From assembly GCA_015680685.1 (NCBI GenBank), contig MNCI01015611.1, forward strand, positions 254,901 through 318,900: a stretch of 64,000 bases of DNA, in the 5' to 3' direction. This document shows, in pieces, positions 10,100 to 20,890 of this stretch; position 1 is the stretch's first letter; each line of letters begins with the position of its first letter. The notes under the pieces are model-generated. The model ran no database searches. It was given only the letters and a program-made list of their open reading frames with translations, and was not told where the DNA came from. The DNA comes from Gnetum montanum (taxonomy: Eukaryota; Streptophyta; Gnetopsida; Gnetales; Gnetaceae). Both the position numbers and the translations under genes were made by a program.

Positions 10100-12954
10100 A
10101 TGGCACCAAAGGGGAAGCACACATTGGAAGGAGAACCATCATAGCCATGGGAAAAATGACCATGAATGAGAAGGGATCAAGAATAGGCCTAAGAATAACA
10201 AGTACAACCCATGCTATAGGACCTCTTAGGGAGGAGCCCAAACTAGAATTTGTCTATTAGATTCTAGAACAAGTAGCAGTAGCACAACAATTCCATTGAA
10301 ATGAGGCACTAACTCCACAAGAAAACCTTTAGGTGACCTTGATAAAAGTTTTCCTTAAGTAGATTAAATCAGAGGAGGTTCAAAAAATGATGCTCCAAGA
10401 GTTGACTTTTGGCTCTTTCTTAGAGCAAGTAGTTCAAAAATTACAAGATCAATTGAAGACCACTCCTAGGTGGCCCATCATCACTTCCAGTGGGGAGTGG
10501 TACATGGGAGAGATGTTTTTATTTTGGAATAACAAGTAGGTTAGTTCAATAGTAAAGGTCAAGGATAATTTAGTGTCCTACTTAGTATAGGCCATTTCAA
10601 AGGCACTTGAGTTGTCAAAAACTAGGTGAATCTTGTTGAGATTCCAATATAGGTAGACCCTAGCATCAAGAAAGAATGGATACAATGATGTTATGATGTT
10701 TATTATAAGGAGTTTGGTGTGCTCACACTAGTGAGAAGAATCTACTACAAGACTACAACCTTTCACTTCAATCCAATGATGAGGCCAAGCAAGATCACTA
10801 CCTTCTTTGCTCATGCATGTTCGAATCTAAGCAATAAATTCCTTGTTAGCCTTCGCTAATCTATCTTGAGATAGAAAAGTGCTTTAAGAAGAATGAATGT
10901 GGAAGGTAGACACTCCCCTTTCCATGCCTCATCAGAAAGCTATGTTAGAGAGGATAAATAACCTGCCATACAAACGATGAAGTATGATGTGCTCCATCTA
11001 CTAATTGGATGGAGATGATGAAGGACAAAGTCCCTACAAAAGTCATCCAATAAGAGGAGTAGGAATCACCAACTCTCCACCATCCACTCATCAAATAGTG
11101 CTAGACATTGCTGCAATGTCTCAATGGTTGCGTGAACATTGAGAATGGCTCTTGAGTGAGCAAGAGCAATAAGTAGGAATGAGTGGTGGTAATCCATATG
11201 TGTACCAACCAACAATGAGTCAATAGAATGAAGTGGCTTAAATAGTTAGCCAAATTGAGGGAGGTGGATAAATCTTTTAGGTTCAAAGAATGAAGTTGCC
11301 CACAAGATCAAATCCTAGCACTTGAGAGGTAATGGTATCTCTCTCGTAATAACAATAATTTCTTGAAATCTCTAGAAATGTAGCTACCATTTTAGTGCAT
11401 TTGGAGGAGGGTAAGGAGGCAACGATTTTGGTGATGCAACACTAGAAGTAAGAGATAGTAGTAGAGGTGATTGCTAATAAAATTGCTAAAACACTAAATG
11501 CATCTATGGAATTTGTACCAAACGTTTCTACACTTAAAGATGTGCAAGCATTTACAAGAATAGTAAGCAGCTGAAAATAATACATCATGAAAATTTCTAG
11601 ACCAACTAGTGGGAACTAGGCAATTGATTCTAGACATCTTTAACCTTCCAAAAAACATAACTAAAACCTAGTTGGAGCTACTAGAAGTAAGGGGCAAGAA
11701 TATTATTTTGGAGGGGCAACTCAAAATAACCAAAGAGCTAAAGGAATGTTTGGTTGTAGAGGTTTCTGAACTAAGAGCCTAGATTACTAACCCTGCATTC
11801 ATCAACTTAACATTAATAAAGAATGAAGCTCTTGAACAACTTCACAAAGGATTAAAAAGGGTTGAGGATGCAATGGAGATAGTGGTGTTCTATCAATTCT
11901 TGGTAGAGGCTACTCAACATAAAATTCATAGGGCCTTAGATTAGACTCACCAAGAGAATGTACAATTGACTACAAAGAATCATTGCCTATAAAATGTTGA
12001 TGTGAAAAAATTGCAAATGGTAGATTTCATCCATCAATAGTAGAAGTAGCTAGCTAGAGTGAATACTAACCTGAGAAGATTGGCAAGAGAAAATAGAAAC
12101 CTCTCCATGGAGGAGGTTCATTCTCTTTACCAAAAGACTATAATTGAAGTAGCCACTTGGAAATTAGAGGCTGTTAAATTTGAGAGAGTCAAAAATCACT
12201 ACAGAGATTAGGTTGGCCTACAGAAAGAAGTTAATGAGAAACACATCTAGTTGGTGAAGGTGAAAGTAAATGAGATCCTCCAACAACTCTAGAAATGAAG
12301 ATAAAAATGGTAACCTATCATTGATGGGATAGATGCCTACAACAAAGTAGAGATATGCATGAAGGAGTTGTAGATTGAGGAGATGATAGAATACATGGAG
12401 CTTGACAATTTATAATATGGAAATATAGCTATGCTAATTACCAAATACCCATGGTTTGAATTGGAGAAACAAGTGGCCAGTTCATACTTATGTTATAAGG
12501 TAGAGTTCAAGCACAACAAGGACACCAAGTAAAAGCTAGTAGTGGGAAACACGTAACTTGAGGTTATCAAGGTAAATTTTAATGATCAATGATCAACTGC
12601 TAAGAACCTGACCAAGAGGATGAATGACTACTAGGAACTATAGAACACAATCAAGCGATTCAATATCGAACACAAGTAATTGCTACCTTGGTTTGTCAAT
12701 GTGAAGGAGCTATTTCTAGTAATGCCCTGTCTGTGTGATATCCCCATTCTAGCTCACATTGGTGATGCTATGTGGATTATTAATGATCCCTAGAGTAAGG
12801 AGGAGAAGATGAAGGCATTTTGGATGCTTTTAACCTTCCACTAGAAGTGGCAACTACAGTAGGATAGCCATAGCCACCCAAACCATAGCTTGCATTCAAA
12901 GCAGGAGATAGTTGTTTAGAACCTCAAGAACCTCCACTACTTGGGACCATCTAA
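10100..12954 (+). pseudogene. ORF3 of element A, unknown function, degenerate
   Basis: It sits between pol and the 3' LTR, the position of env-like genes in Athila, but I see no signal peptide or membrane segment. The start chosen is ATG 10100 (MAPKGK), matched by MTPKGK in F, MAPK in B and MPPKRPK/MSSKRLE in M2/M1. The N-terminal domain has WPIITSSGEWYMGEMFLFW near 10470-10530, VSYLV and KKEW. A Glu/Lys/Gln-rich middle, about 11400-12650, looks coiled-coil forming. The C-terminal signature is near 12725-12770 (CDIPILAHIGDAMW). The stop TAA 12952-12954 lies where F has TGA and B has TAG, each after a Pro-Pro-rich end. About 950 codons, many broken. I do not recognise the family. Confidence 0.7.
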
Positions 12955-13138
12955 ATGTTTCAACCATCTTCATGCCATAATAGGATGTGTTGTCCAAATT
13001 TTTTTAGTCATTTTTTGGTGCTCAATTTTGTGTCATGAACTCCACAATTTTGTAATCAATGTTGATGCGTACACTTGGGCACTTAGTTTTGTTGTGTCAT
13101 GTGTCAGACAATAATTCCATACCTTTCCAATTTTGTCT

Positions 13139-13171
13139 CAAGGATGAGTTTTCATTTAGTCATTGGGGATA
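13139..13171 (+). other. Conserved pre-LTR block (polypurine-tract position), element A
   Basis: AAGGATGAGTTTTCATTTAG, then TCATTGGGGATA, abuts the 3' LTR. The same block precedes the 3' LTRs of B, F and M2. Plus-strand priming should start here, yet only a short GGGGA purine run is present. Confidence 0.6.
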
Positions 13172-14046
13172 TGATGAAGTGTTTTTGGTAGGCTACATTG
13201 ATGAGATGTCGTTGATGCAACCCCATCGATGGGATCCCATCAACATAGGATTTTCCATGTTGACATGAACTTGTCGACATGGAACCCTTGTAGGTCTATA
13301 AATACAACATCTTAGTCATGTTAATAGAGGTAAGAATTTTAGTTGCTAGTAGAATTCTTGTAGTTTGTTTCTATAAGAGATAGAATAATTTTCTAAGTGC
13401 CTATAGTAGGAGTTAAGGAGTGTATGGGCACTATTGTACCTGAGCATCACAATATGTGTGGCAATAAAGATAAGCCTTTTGACAAACCTTGCAGTACTTG
13501 GACTAGCTTAATGATTTATTTATGCATTTATTGTTTTCGTTAATTAAGTGATTAATTAAGCTAGAATGATTAAGAATTTAAGTAATTAATTAAGCTAAAT
13601 ATACTAGCACACATATGCACGACCACTTCGAGCATACATATAACACTTGGTAATCCCAGTAGCACTTAATGCTTAGTTGTCCAATAGTGTTGTACATGTT
13701 CAGGATGTGTATAGAAAGTGAGACTAGGTGCTTATGTTAAGATAGTTAGTTATTAATTAGTAATTAAATTAGTTGAATTAGTTAATTGATTTATTCTCAA
13801 TCTATTACCAACCTTAGGTGAATAAAATATAAAATAATAAAAATCATGTGCCTTAATTGCACTTAACCATACAACTGTGCTTCATAAGTGTAGTTGGGAA
13901 GACAACAATCATTCCATGATTAGACTCACCTTCTAGATTAAATCCTATGTATGAGAACACTAGAAATCCACAGAATTTGACTAGATTGTGCATGAACATC
14001 TTAATGATTCGTATGGTTGGGCATAGGGATACCTCGCTACTCATCA
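13172..14046 (+). repeat. 3' LTR of element A
   Basis: 875 bp, TGATGA...TCATCA, pairing with 981-1869. U3 contains the 14-bp palindrome GATGGGATCCCATC around 13225 and a TATA box at 13297-13304. Compared with the 5' LTR, about 10 bp near 13430 are missing. Confidence 0.92.
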
Positions 14047-14051
14047 AGTGG
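14047..14051. repeat. Right target-site duplication of element A (AGTGG)
   Basis: It pairs with GGTGG at 976-980. M1 ORF3 sequence resumes directly afterwards. Confidence 0.85.
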
Positions 14052-14732
14052 AAATTTGATTTAGCCTTTTTATTGGGAATATGTGGTATATCCCAATCTT
14101 GAAATATATCTTATTGATCATGGATAATCTACTATAATCCTTCTCATTAATTCCATAGGTTATTTGTAGCCATAATTTTTGTGCATTTGTATTGGACCTT
14201 ATAGATATTTGGACAATATTGGCTCCAAAATTTGGAATATTTAGTGTCTTTGTTATTGCTTCTACTAAGTATGACACTATAATTCTCTCAACTTTCACAG
14301 TAGCATCATCCTATTTATTTTTTGAAAAACTAATAAACTTCCCCCATGTACCATTCATTATTACTTAAAGTGATAAACCATAGAGGAGAGGCTTGTAGTT
14401 GTTCATGAACTTTAGCAAGCACTAACTCTATAAATGGTGCAAAATTTAGTTTCACTATAATAGTGGACATAATGGACTTCTTTTTGAATTGTTTGCAAAC
14501 ACTCATTTGAGAGTGTGAGGCCATGTCCTTATTTTGGAGTAGCTGGTGCATCAACTTCTACCTTTGCAGATTTTCCCATTGTATGTGTGAGTTGATCGAT
14601 GCTGTAAGAGTGAGCCTTTTGCTTTGCAAGTAGAGTTTGTTCTCCAGCTTGTCTTCTTCCTCTTCCTCTAGGCTTTTTCTTCCTTGGTTCAGATGATCCT
14701 TTTGCTTCAAGTCTTTTGGAAGACATCTGCAA
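14047..14732 (-). pseudogene. ORF3 of M1, N-terminal part
   Basis: On the minus strand it starts at 14732 with MSSKRLEAKG, followed by a strongly basic run (RKKKPRGRGRR) that resembles a nuclear-localisation signal. Two shifts later, 14554-14330 encodes FAPFIELVLAKVHEQLQASP and NEWYMGEVY, matching the EWYMGE patch of A. Then 14298-14047 encodes VSYLVEAITKTLNIPNFGAN, QISIRSN, QKLWLQITYG and KIYFKIGIYHIFPIK, matching B at about 22770-22990 (IYFKIGTYHVFPLK). Element A interrupts it here, and it resumes at 980. The three frames each stay open for 60-84 codons. No known domain is recognised. Confidence 0.75.
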
Positions 14733-15309
14733 TCATGAATAATTTTAAGATTATATAAATAATTTAGAAAGATCTCTAATGGCCTATAACCATTCCTCAA
14801 GCTTTTTCTTTTGGGTTTGATCAAGATCATTTCTTATTATCAATTTTAGTTTCAAATGAGATTGCAGAGTTAGAAAAATTAGCAACTTGGGTAAAATATT
14901 TTTCAAGAAAAATCCTTAATTGAATAATTTTCTAATGGTTTCAAAAAAATTTATTTTGAACTACCTATCACAAGCTTTAATTTCTTATTCAAAATATGTT
15001 TGAATGATTATTTAAGAAGAATCATTAGGTTTATTAGTTTATGTTAGGCTAGAATATAATCATCTCTTATTGTTCTTATCCTTACTTTGTTCTTTTAGAT
15101 GTTAGAAAAATTTGATGCAATTTGCACAAATCACATGTAGTGTGCTCCACCAAGACTAAGTTGGTCACTTTATGAATAAAAGAAAACAAGAATGACTTAA
15201 ATTAGAATTATGGTGAGGAAGATATGGCTTTCTAAAGTTTGGAGGTATGAAAAACAACATGAACTCTCAAGGTGTTAAATGAGAGAATGAAGAAATTTCC
15301 TAATAATTG

Positions 15310-15343
<34 letters not shown>

Positions 15344-15356
15344 ATTATTATTATTA
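15310..15356. repeat. Compound microsatellite (TG)n(TA)n(ATT)n
   Basis: About nine TG, then six TA, then five ATT/ATTATT units. M2 has only a short ATATATATAG here (57571-57580), so the array grew after the two elements diverged. It overlaps the TATA of the internal promoter candidate. Confidence 0.9.
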
Positions 15357-15430
15357 GGAATACATCGTAAATATGAGATCATGGATGTGATATTGTAGGG
15401 GCTCATATATCATATATACGATATTACCAT
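15328..15430 (-). promoter_or_regulatory. Internal promoter candidate before ORF3, element M1
   Basis: On the minus strand, palindromic patches (GTATATATGATATATGAG, GATGTATTCC) precede TATATATATA at 15340-15331, about 600 bp before the ORF3 start at 14732. M2 has the counterpart at 57666-57561. Confidence 0.4.
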
Positions 15431-16318
15431 TGAAATTTTCAAAATTTTGTGCATGTTAATGGAAAAATTAAATAAAATGGATAGTTTGTATGGTATAGAG
15501 ATGGTCCAAAGGATTCTTAATCATAGATGATTCTTAGATAATAGGAATTAGTCATCAAAAGTGTGTGAAAGAAGGAGTTTGGACAAGGTATGTCAGTTAA
15601 GTTTTTTTAGAGATGGTTGGTTAAAATTGCCAAATATATGAATGAAGATGAGTATGTAGGGAAATAACAATGATTGTGTAGATGTTTTGTAGGTACAAGA
15701 TGATGTGAAATTAATCATTAAGTATGAAGCACAAGAGTTATAAAAGTACATCCTCCCCAAAGTAGACTCTTCCCTTTGGTGCCTTTGTATAACCATAGCT
15801 ACAAGTGTTGATAGGCACTCAAGGAGTTGAATGTAAAACATACCTATCTTACGAAATACACATGTTAGTATTAAATTAATAAAAAAATAATACTATGTTA
15901 TACAAAAATATCAAATTATAATTATATATAATAGTGAGGTGAAATTGTTGTAGTAGGTATTGTAGAAAATAAAATGTAAGATGTCTTACCATAGGCATAA
16001 TGAATTTTATGTGTGATGCATGGTTAAGATGATCATTAGTCTTTCCATACAAGATTGAAATCAAGTCCATATCATGTACCAGTGACATCATATTATATCA
16101 TCTCAACACTAATAACCATAAGATTACCACAACTGTAAGTAATATTATCACTTAACAATGAAGTATAAGAAAGAAATTTATTAACAACACAATCTATTTA
16201 AAAGAAGATTTGGCCATTGGATAGAGGAATGCATTATAAATGGATAAACTATCTTTCTAACCCTATAAGAAATGCAAGTTTAAGAAATGTTAAAATATTT
16301 GAGAAGTCTTCTACCTTT

Positions 16319-16337
16319 AGGCATGGGTAACATATCT
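16319..16337 (-). other. UUACC-loop hairpin, M1 copy 1
   Basis: The minus strand reads AGATATG TTACC CATGCCT. The loop is unchanged; the stem has one mismatch and one G-U pair. Confidence 0.5.
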
Positions 16338-16418
16338 TTCCTATGAAACCCTTAGAAATTTTTATTATGGATACTTATTATATTATTATTGTATCAACCT
16401 TATGAGAGGACTATGTTT

Positions 16419-16437
16419 AGGCATGGGTAACATGTAT
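16419..16437 (-). other. UUACC-loop hairpin, M1 copy 2
   Basis: The minus strand reads ATACATG TTACC CATGCCT, 100 bp from copy 1. A third, weaker copy may lie near 16238-16256. Confidence 0.5.
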
Positions 16438-16585
16438 TTTTGAAGACATGGTAAGGTGGCATTTATTTTTGAAATACTGCTATTTTTCATTAGAACTCAA
16501 TTAAATAATATAGCTTAATAGTAGAATAAGACTTATAGTAGTAGCCTTAGAGAATCCACAAATTCCCTTGATGTTGTAACCTTTG

Positions 16586-16590
16586 CATTT
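16586..16590. repeat. Left target-site duplication of element B (CATTT)
   Basis: CATTT here and CATTC at 26068-26072. M2 has one CATTC at 58790-58794 in an uninterrupted context. Confidence 0.85.
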
Positions 16591-16719
16591 TGATAAGTCA
16601 TGTTTTGGTAGGACTCCAATATCAGATATATTCAATATTGGAGCTGTCTTAATGGGTATTCGATATCAGGGCATAACCTCCAAGGTTGGGGATCTGATAT
16701 CACCTCATTTGTGCTAGCT

Positions 16720-16727
16720 TATAAATA
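16720..16727 (+). promoter_or_regulatory. LTR TATA box, element B 5' LTR
   Basis: TATAAATA followed by CAACACTTGG. It is conserved at 25309-25316 in the 3' LTR. Confidence 0.7.
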
Positions 16728-16916
16728 CAACACTTGGATGCACAGTTTGCATATAGATTTGAATAGATTTTAGGTGTAGACATAGAGAATTTTTGTTAGT
16801 TTGTTTCTAGTGCATGCCTATGGTGTGATGTTAAGTGATTGTATGACATCCTTATTTGAGTGTGATATGTTATATATTTGGCAATAAAAATTGAGATTAC
16901 TTCCATCACTGTAGAA

Positions 16917-17273
16917 TCCACTTAGCTTTATTATTATTTTTAATTACTTAAATGCTTACTATTTTCCTTAGTTAATGTTTATCATTTATCTCTCTTTATT
17001 ATTTCTATCATTAAGGGGGATGGGTATGACTAATCATGAGTGCTTAAGTGTAATTACTTGGTAACCCAGTAGTGTTATCTTTTAGTATGCTTGTACCATC
17101 CACTTAGCTTTATTATTGTTTTTAATTACTTAAATGCTTACTATTTTCCTTAGTTAATGTTTATCATTTATCTCTCTTTATTATTTCTATCATTAAGGGG
17201 AATGGGTATGACTAATCATGAGTGCTTAAGTGTAATTACTGGGTAACCCAGTAGTGTTATCTTTTAGTATGCC
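16917..17273 (+). repeat. 182-bp tandem duplication inside the B 5' LTR
   Basis: Copy 1 starts at 16917 and copy 2 at 17099, both with TCCACTTAGCTTTATTATT. Only about three substitutions separate them over some 175 bp, far fewer than separate the two LTRs. The 3' LTR has a single copy (about 25506-25685). Confidence 0.92.
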
Positions 17274-17636
17274 CTGTCACAGTATGCTTGGCAATCCTAG
17301 TGGTAGTTGCACAAAGTCCAAGGCATGTAGAATGAATATTCATCACATGTAGGCTAGTTTAGAATTTACTTTCCATTGTTAATTAGGTAAATAATTGATT
17401 TTCTTATTATTGTTAAGAGTAGCCCAAGGTCAAAACAACATCAATTATCATATGCCTTAGGTTGAACTAAATCATACATGACAAAGCTACCACTAGTTCA
17501 AGTGGGAAGATAGTGAAATGTGATTAAGACATAATGATCTATATGCCATAACTAGTCCTATCCATGGAATTTGACCAGATTATGCATGAATGCTTATGAT
17601 TCATATGGTTGGGCATAAGCGGTACCTCGTTCATCA

Positions 17637-17655
17637 TTGACACCATTGCTAAGGA
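17637..17655 (+). other. Primer-binding site, tRNA-Asp type, element B
   Basis: TTGACACCATTGCTAAGGA directly follows TCATCA. It matches TGGCGCCGTTGCCGGGGA apart from transitions. Confidence 0.75.
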
Positions 17656-17761
17656 TGATGCTAGTTATCTAGATTAGTTATATTATACATGATCACTATA
17701 AATGCATTAATGATTTATCTTTTAGAAAATATTAAGTCACACACATCATAAACTAATAATA

Positions 17762-20254
17762 ATGTCTCTTTCACATGGAAGTGATAATGCATCATATGAA
17801 GAGAACATTCATTGGAAAACTAATGAGATATATATTGAAGAAAATTTGAGTGACCAACCTCATGTAGGGATTTCATATGTTCATAACCATCCTAATTACA
17901 CTTAAGGACTATAGTCACCTAAGGTAGATAATACTTGAGGAGATGAAGTAAGTCCTAGACTAGGGAAGGCCTCAAGGCTTAGGACCTCCTGAAAACCTAG
18001 AAAAGATAAATTAAAGGACCAAAGGAGGAACTATAGAAGCCATGACAATTCTCCCAATTCCTCTTCAACATCTAGTTCTAATGAAGATGAATGTAGGTAT
18101 AGAGATAAAGCTCCACTATGGGGCCAAAATAAGGATAGAAATTAAAACCAAGAAAAGAATAAAAGACATCAAAATGAACATAGGAAAGATCCTTATAATT
18201 AGATAAATAGAAATAGAAATTTTTACTATGACATGTCTGATGTTGGTGAACCCTTGTTGGCCACTAAGAGGATGATGTAGATCATAGAGGTAGTTAAAAT
18301 ACCCCACAAGAAGCACAAGGAAAGTCACATCAAAAGGATTGATATGAATAACATTCCTAAATTTGCAAGAGACTATAATTTTGATCCACAACATCATTTA
18401 CAAGCCTTCCATGATGTCTACATCTTACAAAACATGTAAAGTGGGTGGTAAAAGCTTAAGCTCTTTTCTAGACCACTAATAGACAAAGGCAAAGTTTGGT
18501 ATAGATTTTTGAGGCCAAATTCAATCCATTAGTGGTCCATAATGCTAGAACTCTTCAATGAGAAATACCAAACCTATGCAAGGGTGTCCAACATAAGGAA
18601 AAGAACCCAAGGATGAAAATAGAAATAACATGAACCCTTGAATATGGGCTTAGATAGATACTATTCTCTATTGTATAGATGTTCAGGCCATGGTTTCTCT
18701 AAGGAAGAGAAAATTTTCCACATCATATATGGGCTTCAGAGTCAAAGGAGAGAGATCCTTGGGAGGTATTCTTAAGGTCAATTATACAAACTAAGAACCC
18801 ATTAGATTGAAAGGCTAATTGAGTATGTGGTAAAAAAAAGGAGAGCTATGTAAATGAGAGAATGTTGAGGAATCTCACTAGGATCAAACTCTTCAAAAGA
18901 AGAGGTATCATTTCTATGATAAGAAAAAAGAAGTAGCTCTTGATGAGCTGATTTCACAACAAACCTTGCCAATGCAACAATCTATTATTGAACTTCAGGC
19001 AAGGCTAGATAAGATGTTAGAATGGATAAATGAGAAAGTTACAACTTATGTAGAAACCATAGAGGAGAGAGTGATGCAAAACAAATCAAGTGATCACAAC
19101 AAAAGAAGGAAAAAGAACCAAGAAACAATTATAAACACTTATTGGCAACAATGGAAAATGCCTGTAGAAGAAGAGGCTATAGACTCAACCATCAAAGAAG
19201 ATGATGGATGTGACATTTGCATATATGACCATCTAAAGGGCTATTATCCAATCATGTCACATCTACATGAATATTGGGCTTTTGCATTGAATACTAAGAT
19301 CTTACAAAAGCAAATGCCTAGGAAATTACCTTTTTTACAAGGTAAGTATAGATAGTTCAACAACCAATCGCACTATCCTATTGGGAATTCTTACCAACCT
19401 CAACACTATCATCTAATGCAATGGAAAAAGCCACAATCATGTGGGAGTCCATCATCAAACTAGTGCTACTTCTATTGTCAATCAAACCCATTTGAATACT
19501 ATGTTCAACAACATGTTCCCTAACTAGTTCTACTTCCTCTACTTCAAATCACTACTACTACTCTTTTGAATATCATTAACTTGCAACATCTTCTATGAGA
19601 TCACCACCTCACATCTCTCATCCTTTGTCATATCCTCAATATTCTCATACTTCCCTCCATCACATATCACAGCTAGTAACATATGAAGGTTTAGCATCAC
19701 AACATCAACAAAAGAATGTCACTTGTGCTATGAACATACATAGAAATGATAATGCGACTAGATCTCCACCACAATCTCAAAAACACCTTTTCTTTAGGAT
19801 GGTTCCCACATGTAAGCACAACACTCGTGGACCTATGAACTCATCTAAACTAGCACAATCCCAATCAAGTACAACACTCTTCCTTTCACAACTAGTGTCC
19901 TCCAATTATACACAAAGGCCAACATTCATCGTTACTCCAACACCTGATAGAAATGATGAATCTAGCATTGTGGAGAGATAGAAGAATCCATGCATCAATA
20001 ATCATGATAAAGGATGTAGTCATGAGCTAAACATCCACAAAGTTAACACAACTTTTATTTTAACCCACCATATGTTTCAATACCAAGTTTGTGAGCAACA
20101 ACCCTTCTACGTAGCCACCACTAAACTAGAAGACACCCAGTGGGTTGAAAGTGAAAGTTTAACATTATTTCACAAATGCATGGAGCCTAACTTCCCACTT
20201 ATTAATTCCTGTCATGGTCAAAAGCTTAGTTGTGGGGAAGATGCCCCCTCCTAA
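17762..20254 (+). pseudogene. gag: gag of element B with a protease-RT linker remnant
   Basis: The start chosen is ATG 17762 (MSLSHGSDNASYEEN). The core runs about 18330-18800: IDMNNIPKFARDYNFDP, LQAFHDVYILQNM, LELFNEKYQTYARVSN, EILGRYS. The ORF at 18966-19355 carries a coiled-coil-like Gln/Glu/Lys segment and then CDICIYDHLKGYYP, the Cys/His motif with its last Cys lost. A Ser/Pro/His/Gln-rich tail, open from 19595 to 19978, follows. At 20100-20150 PFYVATTKLEDTQWV matches YVAATK-EGT-WL, which in A (about 4986-5030) lies between protease and RT. The stop TAA 20252-20254 precedes the T-rich tract just as the pol stop does in A and F, so everything between was deleted. Confidence 0.82.
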
Positions 20255-20770
20255 AAACAAAAATTAATAAGTGTTTTTCATCTTTTTTTTTTACAATTTT
20301 TTTCGATTTTCTCATTTCTTGATACAAAATTTTTCCATTTATTTCAATTTATTCCACACTTCATGTTCATTTCCTTTGTTAGTAATCTCGTTTGTGAATA
20401 AAATGATAAGATGTAGACTAATGAGGTGAGGTTTTCTCTATGTTGTCAAAGTCGTGAGGGATTGATTATTTGGACAGTGAGGCCATGTCATCCATCCATT
20501 CATTGCATTAACAAAAGGTTCTTACCATGGTTATAATGATATTCTTTTTCATCATCAGACTAAGAAAAAACTCATAATAATTGTGCCTAGATAGAAACGT
20601 GAAAAACCAAGTGAGAATGTAAAGGATGTGACATTAAGGGGATTTTTGGTTTCTCTTTGACCACTTTTGTATGTTCTATCATGCTACTAAGGTTGTAATT
20701 ATATCCTTGTAGATCTAATAAAAAATTGGAGTAAGAGTAAAATAAGTTTTGCCTTACCATGTCACTAGAA

Positions 20771-20789
20771 AGACATGTTATCCATGCTT
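20771..20789 (+). other. UUACC-type hairpin, element B copy 1
   Basis: AGACATG TTATC CATGCTT. The loop carries one C-to-T change; the inner four base pairs are kept. Confidence 0.45.
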
Positions 20790-20871
20790 AAATGTAGTCC
20801 TCTTGTAAGGTTTACATATATGAAAATAAAATAAAAGAGCATAAAATAAATTTCTGAGGGTCCCATTGGAA

Positions 20872-20890
20872 AGACATGTTATCCATGCCT
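20872..20890 (+). other. UUACC-type hairpin, element B copy 2
   Basis: AGACATG TTATC CATGCCT followed by AAAG, 101 bp after copy 1. The repeat spacing is like that in M1 and M2. Confidence 0.45.

Larger units (their letters stand above)
981..14046 (+). mobile_element. Athila-like Ty3/gypsy element A, full length, decayed
   Basis: A 13.1-kb element with LTRs of 889 and 875 bp, both starting TGATGA and ending TCATCA, and flanked by a 5-bp target duplication. Order: LTR, tRNA-Asp-type primer site, gag, protease, RT, RNase H, integrase, spacer of about 2 kb, ORF3, conserved pre-LTR block, LTR. It is closely related to F. The LTRs differ at roughly 15% of positions by eye, so the insertion is old. 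The RT signature FMDDF survives, but gag, pol and ORF3 all carry stops and shifts. Confidence 0.92.
14733..16590 (-). other. pol-ORF3 spacer of M1, ORF3-proximal part
   Basis: It aligns with 51194-51485 plus 57288-58790 of M2 and carries no gene. In minus-strand order it holds UUACC hairpins (16437-16419, 16337-16319), a second conserved block near 15740-15810 (plus-strand CTTTGTATAACCATAG), the palindrome/TATA module (15430-15328) and a TG/TA/ATT simple repeat. The rest of this spacer is at 26068-26530, beyond element B. Confidence 0.75.
16591..17636 (+). repeat. 5' LTR of element B
   Basis: It pairs with 25182-26067 and is longer by about 160 bp owing to an internal 182-bp tandem duplication. 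U3 repeats a CAATATCxGATAT-type palindrome upstream of the TATA box at 16720-16727. Confidence 0.9.

Noticed and set aside
10100-12954. ORF3 as a classical Athila env-like gene
   Set aside because: The position fits, but no signal peptide, membrane segment or glycoprotein pattern is visible; it is left as unknown.
14529-14830. Basic 67- and 90-codon minus-strand frames as a possible host DNA-binding gene
   Set aside because: The first is the N-terminus of M1 ORF3, matched by M2, and the second is an overlapping shadow.
18116-18397. 93-codon minus-strand hydrophobic frame in B
   Set aside because: It is antisense to the charged region and core of B gag, which aligns with A and M1.
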